From Acidobacteriota bacterium (GTDB lineage: Bacteria > Acidobacteriota > Blastocatellia > Chloracidobacteriales > Chloracidobacteriaceae), in NCBI GenBank assembly GCA_016208495.1, contig JACQXX010000047.1, positions 1 through 58,455 on the forward strand: DNA of 58,455 nt, given 5' to 3'. The translations under genes were made by a program, and so were the position numbers. Below the pieces are notes generated by a model, which made no database searches, was not told the DNA's origin, and saw nothing but the letters and a program-made list of their open reading frames with translations. Shown one piece after another: positions 54,600-58,455 of the stretch (position 1 is its first letter; each line of letters starts with the position of its first letter).

Positions 54600-54706
54600 C
54601 ATACCAATTTGCAATGAAATTCTGGTATTAGTAAGCAGTCAAGTAATTCAATCAAATAAACTTAGCGAACTACTGACTACTGACTGCTGACTAACAAACT
54701 GGTATC
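54600..54706. repeat. Intergenic repeat with ACTGACT heptamers
   Basis: Starts ATACCAATTTGCAATGA, includes AAGTAATTCAATCAAATA and ends with ACTGACT heptamers. The same unit recurs at 56625-56725 in the same orientation and at 56413-56500 inverted. Confidence 0.8.
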
Positions 54707-54707
54707 A

Positions 54708-55430
54708 CTACTTGCTTGCCGTCTCCGAGCCGTTGAGGGCTTTTGAGACCACCATGTTTTCAATTACCCGTACATCAACCCGGCGGTTTTGCTGCAGGGC
54801 TTCGCGGGTATAGTCGCCTTCGTTAATTTCTCCCGCCCCGACCTGCTGGATGCGCCACAGTTCAATGTTGTGAACATTAAACAGATAGCGTTTGACTTCG
54901 TCGGCTCGACGGTTGGTGAGCTGGTTGTTATGGTTGATGGATCCGCGTTTGTCGGCAAATCCAGCGATTTCAATCCGAACGCCTTTCTTTTGTTTGGCTA
55001 AGGACGCAATAGCATCCAGTTCGGCTTTTGATTCAGGTGATAGATTATATTGATTGGTTTTAAAATAGACGGATGCGGTTCTAAGGAGTTGAAAATCATC
55101 CAGGTTCGTTCTGACCTGGTTCAAATCTGCAGCAACTTGCGTTGATTTGGTAATCGCCTGACTGGCTTTTTGGTCAGCCTGATTGGCCAGTTGGGTGGTT
55201 TTTTCAACTTTGACGTCAACAGTTGTGATTCGGTCTGAAAGTCGTTTATCGAGTTCGGCAATTTCAGTGGTTGTGCGACGGACAGACTCTTCAAGTTCAG
55301 CCGTTCGGCCTTCGAGCGGGGTCACTCGTTCGTCAATTGTCTTACGGACAAATTTCTTGGTGGCACATCCCTGTCCAAAAACCGCTGCTAAAACGGCTAT
55401 TCCGACAATAGCTACTATTCGGTGCGTCAT
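54708..55430 (-). CDS. OmpA-family peptidoglycan-associated lipoprotein
   Basis: 240 residues. Signal IVGIAVLAAVFGQGC with a lipobox (Cys22), so lipid-anchored in the outer membrane. Residues about 35-110 form a coiled coil with regular heptads. The OmpA C-terminal domain is at about 115-225: SVYFKTNQYNLSPES start, then IEIAGFADKRGSINHNNQLT and NRRADEVKRYL, the peptidoglycan-binding core. It resembles Pal-type proteins with a Pal-unlike coiled coil stalk. No Tol genes are adjacent. Confidence 0.9.
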   Translation of the reverse strand: MTHRIVAIVGIAVLAAVFGQGCATKKFVRKTIDERVTPLEGRTAELEESVRRTTTEIAELDKRLSDRITTVDVKVEKTTQLANQADQKASQAITKSTQVAADLNQVRTNLDDFQLLRTASVYFKTNQYNLSPESKAELDAIASLAKQKKGVRIEIAGFADKRGSINHNNQLTNRRADEVKRYLFNVHNIELWRIQQVGAGEINEGDYTREALQQNRRVDVRVIENMVVSKALNGSETASK

Positions 55431-56115
55431 AGCCTAAGGCTCCTTTCAGTTGTGGATTGGTCAGTACAGATCGCATCGGGTTTGCCATTGAGCCGAATCG
55501 AGTACCACGTGCCAGTTGTCGGCTGACCAGTGCCGAAATGACCACGGGTCAACCGACGCCTGACAGGACTGGCGCACTCAACTCCATCAAAGACCAATTC
55601 ACAATGCGCTGTACGATAGGAGAGATGCTTGTTCTATGAAGCTGGAAAAAGGCCGATTACAGATACCTGAAGATTTTTCTGGAAAAAATTTAATTTTTTG
55701 GAAACCTCATTTCCAGGCCGCCGACCTGAGATGAAAAACCGTCCGCCAGGACCGATTGACTGTGGCAATTTGGTTTCTCGGGCAGAACTGACACGGCCAT
55801 ACCTGAGCTATTGATCAACCTGCTTGCCGATTGTCATGGAAATCGAGCCGGAATTCCTTTATTCGCAAAAAAAATCATTTTGTAATTTGTTGTATTACAA
55901 CCGGTTATAATTATTTTAGGTTTGGGGCGGCCTCTGGTTTTTTTCTTTGAATCAAATCAGGCAGTTTGTGGTCCCAGGCTTGCACCTATTGGAATCGAAG
56001 GCTGAATCATAGCGAGCACACTTGATTCAGCCTGGTTGTTAATCAGTCACAAACCTTTGAATTCATTGAAGGTTTCTCAGTTTTGAATTTGGTTGTGTAA
56101 GGAGTTTTTTTGACT
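55431..56115. promoter_or_regulatory. Long divergent intergenic region
   Basis: No credible gene in 685 bp between the OmpA-type gene and the small secreted protein. A perfect inverted repeat TTGTAAT-N7-ATTACAA lies at 55880-55900 with TATAAT immediately downstream at 55906-55911, which could be an operator overlapping a promoter for the plus-strand gene 200 bp further on. The -35 box is not clear. AAGGAG at 56099-56104 is the ribosome site of that gene. Confidence 0.45.
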
Positions 56116-56316
56116 ATGAAAAGTAAAGTGGTCCTTGGACTTGTTTTGGCGTCAGTTCTGGGAATGGGTGGGGCAACACTGGCTGCAACCCCAAATCAAT
56201 CGAAAACAGCCACTTCGAAAGCGGTCACTGGCGGAAAAGCTGGAGTTGTGAAAAAGCACCACACGCACCATCACAAGAAACAGATTAAAAATGCCACTTC
56301 GAAGGACAAACGGTAG
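56116..56316 (+). CDS. Small secreted His/Lys-rich protein
   Basis: 66 residues. Signal peptide SKVVLGLVLASVLGMGGATLAA followed by a short basic mature part with a HHTHHHKK cluster. AAGGAG is 11 bases upstream of the ATG; a TTG two codons earlier is also possible. A strong terminator follows 54 bp after the stop, which supports a real monocistronic gene. The His cluster may bind metal; no family recognised. Confidence 0.75.
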   Translation: MKSKVVLGLVLASVLGMGGATLAATPNQSKTATSKAVTGGKAGVVKKHHTHHHKKQIKNATSKDKR

Positions 56317-56370
56317 GTAATTCCTCTTTGAATGCGTACGTGTACTTCCTCTTCCTGTGCGAGCAATTCC

Positions 56371-56408
56371 GGTGGGCAAGACTCCTGTCACTTGCCCACC
56401 ATTTTTTT
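56371..56408 (+). terminator. Rho-independent terminator
   Basis: GGTGGGCAAG (56371-56380) and CTTGCCCACC (56391-56400) form a perfect 10-bp stem with a 10-base loop, followed by ATTTTTTT. It ends the small secreted protein transcript. Confidence 0.93.
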
Positions 56409-56412
56409 GTTA

Positions 56413-56725
56413 TACCAGTTTGTAGTCAGTAGTCAGTAGTCAGTAGTCAGTAGTTTACTAATCCTAGTTCTTTGAATTACTTATACCATTTTGCAATGAT
56501 CCCATCGTATTAGCAAAAGGCTAAATTATTGATAAAACTGTATTTCCCTCAGCCCTTAGCCCGATACCCTCAGCCCAAAATGGTATTAACCATTCGCTAA
56601 CACAAGCAATTTATTCCAAAATAGTATTCTACCAATTTGCTATGAACCTCTCGTATGAGGAAACGGTCAAGTAATTCAATCAAGTAGAGTTAGTGAACTA
56701 CTGACTACTGACTACTGACTGCTAT
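56413..56725. repeat. Element with heptamer terminal inverted repeats
   Basis: Left end ACCAGTTTGTAGTCAGTAGT with further AGTAGTC heptamers and TTTACTAA; right end, inverted, TTAGTGAAC then ACTGACT heptamers to about 56722. The ends match each other over about 35 bp. The inside has no gene. The right end encodes the last residues (AVSSQ) and TAG stop of the BtuF-like gene. Confidence 0.75.
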
Positions 56726-57562
56726 AAGATCTTTATCAACTGGCTCTTGCGGGAGGAGTTCACGGGGGACCGTGATTCCAACAGAATGGGCCAGAATCAG
56801 GTGCAGTTGCCGGAGCCCTTCGGTCAACGCCGCCGGGCCCGGTTGCAGGATGTAGGCCGATTTTATTTCATAGATGTGTTTTTCACGCACGGCACTGATT
56901 GAGTCCCATCCGGTGCGATTTCGAATCCAGTTTTTCTTGAGCGACCGACCACACCAGGACCCGATAATCACCTGGGGATCAAGCGGGATAACCGTTTCCG
57001 GCGACAATATTCGGTCTTTGCCGGCTTTGCATTCCCGCAGGTGTGGAAAAATCGGGTCGCCTCCAGCAATCTCGATCAATTCCTCGACCCATCGAATGCC
57101 GGAAATCAACGGTTCGTACCATTCTTCAAACAACACTCGTGGCCGGTAGGGAAATCTGGTCGCAGATTGGCGGATGGCTTCCAGTTCCGCCTGATAGGTT
57201 TGAATGAGGGCCGAGGCTTTTTCAGTGCATCCGACGATTCTGCCAACCGTCAGAATCATTTCCAAAATCTCTGGGACACTCCGCTGATTAAAAGTAAATA
57301 CGGTCACGCCCCGCTGGATCAATTCCCGGACAATATCGGCCTGCAAATCTGAAAAGGCAAACACCAGATCTGGGTTCAACGCCAGGATTTTGTCGAATTT
57401 CGCGTGGATATAGGCTGACACTTTGGGTTTTTTTCGGGCTTCGGGCGGGCGGACGGTGTAGCCGGAAATGCCCACGATTCGATCTTGTTGGCCAAGTAAA
57501 TACAGGGTTTCCGTGGTTTCTTCGGTCAGACAGATAATTCGGCGCGGGAAAGATTCAATCAT
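56705..57562 (-). CDS. BtuF-like cobalamin/iron-complex binding protein without signal peptide
   Basis: 285 residues of the BtuF/FepB-type binding fold: PRRIICLTEETTETLYLLGQ start, VGISGYTVRPPEA, PDLVFAFSDLQADIVRELIQ, and a C-terminal SISAVREKHIYEIKSAYILQ. The start at 57562 leaves no signal peptide, and no upstream in-frame Met supplies one; such cytoplasmic-looking members are commonly annotated as cobalamin-binding proteins. No permease or ATPase gene is adjacent and I see no cobalamin riboswitch upstream. The C-terminus runs into a repeat. Confidence 0.8.
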   Translation of the reverse strand: MIESFPRRIICLTEETTETLYLLGQQDRIVGISGYTVRPPEARKKPKVSAYIHAKFDKILALNPDLVFAFSDLQADIVRELIQRGVTVFTFNQRSVPEILEMILTVGRIVGCTEKASALIQTYQAELEAIRQSATRFPYRPRVLFEEWYEPLISGIRWVEELIEIAGGDPIFPHLRECKAGKDRILSPETVIPLDPQVIIGSWCGRSLKKNWIRNRTGWDSISAVREKHIYEIKSAYILQPGPAALTEGLRQLHLILAHSVGITVPRELLPQEPVDKDLIAVSSQ

Positions 57563-57717
57563 AGTATAGGGTTTCGGGTTCCGGGTTTCGGGTTCCGGGT
57601 TTTCAAATCTCAGGTATCAGATAGCCCGCACACTATAGTTCGCTGACCAAAATTCGTCCATGCCTGCGTTGTGGTGTTCAGTAAAGTTGAAATCACAGGC
57701 AGGAGGATGGTGAGAAA
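57563..57717. repeat. Intergenic region with GGGTTTCGGGTTCC repeats
   Basis: Two and a half copies of the 14-mer GGGTTTCGGGTTCC at about 57568-57600; GGGTTCC also flanks the element at 50189-50479. The remainder should hold the divergent promoters. AGGAGG lies before the next start. Confidence 0.6.
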
Positions 57718-58455
57718 ATGGTTGAGAATCACAGGATGGGTTTGCTTTCGCGTGGTGGAGTGGGAATCAGTTTGGGGCTGCTTTTGGTGTTGAGTTGGGT
57801 GGTGGTTTCAAATCCGACGCTGGGTGCCACGTCAAATTCACTCAAAAAAGAAGTGATATATCTGGTTGGTGCCGATGAATCAGCCACCAAAGCCGCGGCT
57901 GGCCGGGTGGGAGGCACGGCAGTGAGTTCACTGACCAAAGCCTTTGCCGCCGCCGTGGCCGATTTGTCAGCCGGGAGCAACGTCACCATCAAATTAGCCG
58001 CTGGAGACTACAACGGGGATTTTGGCTCGGGGGCCTATGCCCTGGGTGTGATCAATGCGCCAACCGCGACACTCAAACTGGAAGGCGGGTTTAAACCGGA
58101 TTTTTCGAGCCGGTCGCCGTTTCGATTGCCTTCGATGATTGTGGCGACTCCGCAACGAAGCGCCCCGCTGCTGAAATTTGCCGCAAATTCAAAACTGGGC
58201 GCTTTTATCGTGGATGGCGTCAGTTGGGATTCACAGGCATCCAATTCCTATGACGCGAAGACCAATAGCCTGCTGTATGGCAAATCCTGCACCTTTCCAT
58301 TTGTGCAGTTTTACTATTTCTCGTGTTTTACCAATTTAAGCAGCAGGTTTCTTCTGTAACTTATTGAAAATACAGCGGAGTGGGTTTTTTCGATAGTTTC
58401 TCAAAACCACGCCTTTGAGGGCAACTTCCGAAAAAAGAATGATCGAGGCATCCAG
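57718..58455 (+). CDS. Secreted beta-helix-like protein, interrupted by TAA and cut by the window edge
   Basis: The first 213 codons encode a signal peptide (VGISLGLLLVLSWVVVS) and a region like the N-terminus of parallel beta-helix surface proteins (AAAVADLSAGSNVTIKLAAGDY, GVINAPTATLKLEGGF, LGAFIVDGVSWDS). A TAA stands at 58357-58359. The same frame then stays open for 32 codons to the window end (LIENTAEWVFSIVSQNHAFE). Whether the second part belongs to the same protein cannot be decided here; the residues just before the stop (SCFTNLSSRFLL) look unlike a beta-helix rung, so local damage is possible. Confidence 0.6.

Noticed and set aside
57563-57717. Cobalamin riboswitch before the BtuF-like gene
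   Set aside because: Region is short, filled with GGGTTCC repeats, and shows no B12-box-like core.
6834-58359. TAA recoded as an amino acid in this genome
   Set aside because: TAA is the normal end of several genes here, and the in-frame TAAs lie in copies that have intact or decayed sisters; simple nonsense changes suffice.

Overview
The window reads as a chromosomal segment of a Gram-negative, large-genome, repeat-rich bacterium. Evidence: export signals and lipoboxes, an OmpA/Pal-type lipoprotein, a thioester alpha-2-macroglobulin (A2M) family, a sigma-54 activator, hybrid histidine kinases and a Ser/Thr kinase. Moderate GC and these families would fit Acidobacteriota (Blastocatellia-like). 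That placement is an inference; no rRNA or other marker gene is present.

Region 1 (1-32 kb) is dominated by six A2M-family genes or remnants on the minus strand, here called A to F. A (355-6306) lost its signal peptide next to an inverted-repeat element. B (9033-14966) is nearly full length but its last ~45 residues are cut off at a small palindromic element. C (15057-16247) and D (16400-19435) are short-architecture members without a thioester domain. E (19687-23720) survives only as two ends around an AT-rich cassette that encodes a PIN-domain nuclease and a 582-aa partner. F (25995-32042) is complete except for one in-frame TAA. Between A and B, on the plus strand, lies a tandem array of five small zinc-ribbon membrane proteins, one broken by a TAA. 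F is followed closely by a degenerate thioredoxin-reductase-like gene.

Region 2 (32-44 kb) holds an SRPBCC membrane protein, a YbjQ-family protein, a cardiolipin-synthase-like phospholipase D, a receiver-domain remnant, an IscB nuclease with its presumed omega-RNA, a hybrid histidine kinase whose start overlaps the iscB stop, a cysteine-rich repeat lipoprotein, and a three-gene, stop/start-overlapping operon (PRTase/TRSP, StiP-type PRTase, HAD phosphatase) of the kind found in tellurite-resistance-associated biosynthetic clusters.

Region 3 (44-58 kb) holds a sigma-54 activator divergent from a membrane histidine kinase, an M28 peptidase downstream of a DUF1990 gene, a Ser/Thr kinase with a formylglycine-enzyme-like sensor domain overlapping a secreted PEGA-like repeat protein, an OmpA-type lipoprotein, a tiny His/Lys-rich secreted protein with a textbook terminator, a BtuF-like binding protein, and the start of a secreted beta-helix-like protein running off the edge.

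Several families of short inverted-repeat elements and 7- or 8-bp tandem repeats fill the gaps. They often abut genes and supply their stop codons or start regions. The most promising leads are the eroded A2M cluster, the PIN cassette inside copy E, the IscB/omega-RNA locus coupled to a kinase, and palindromic elements whose arms vary while pairing is kept.
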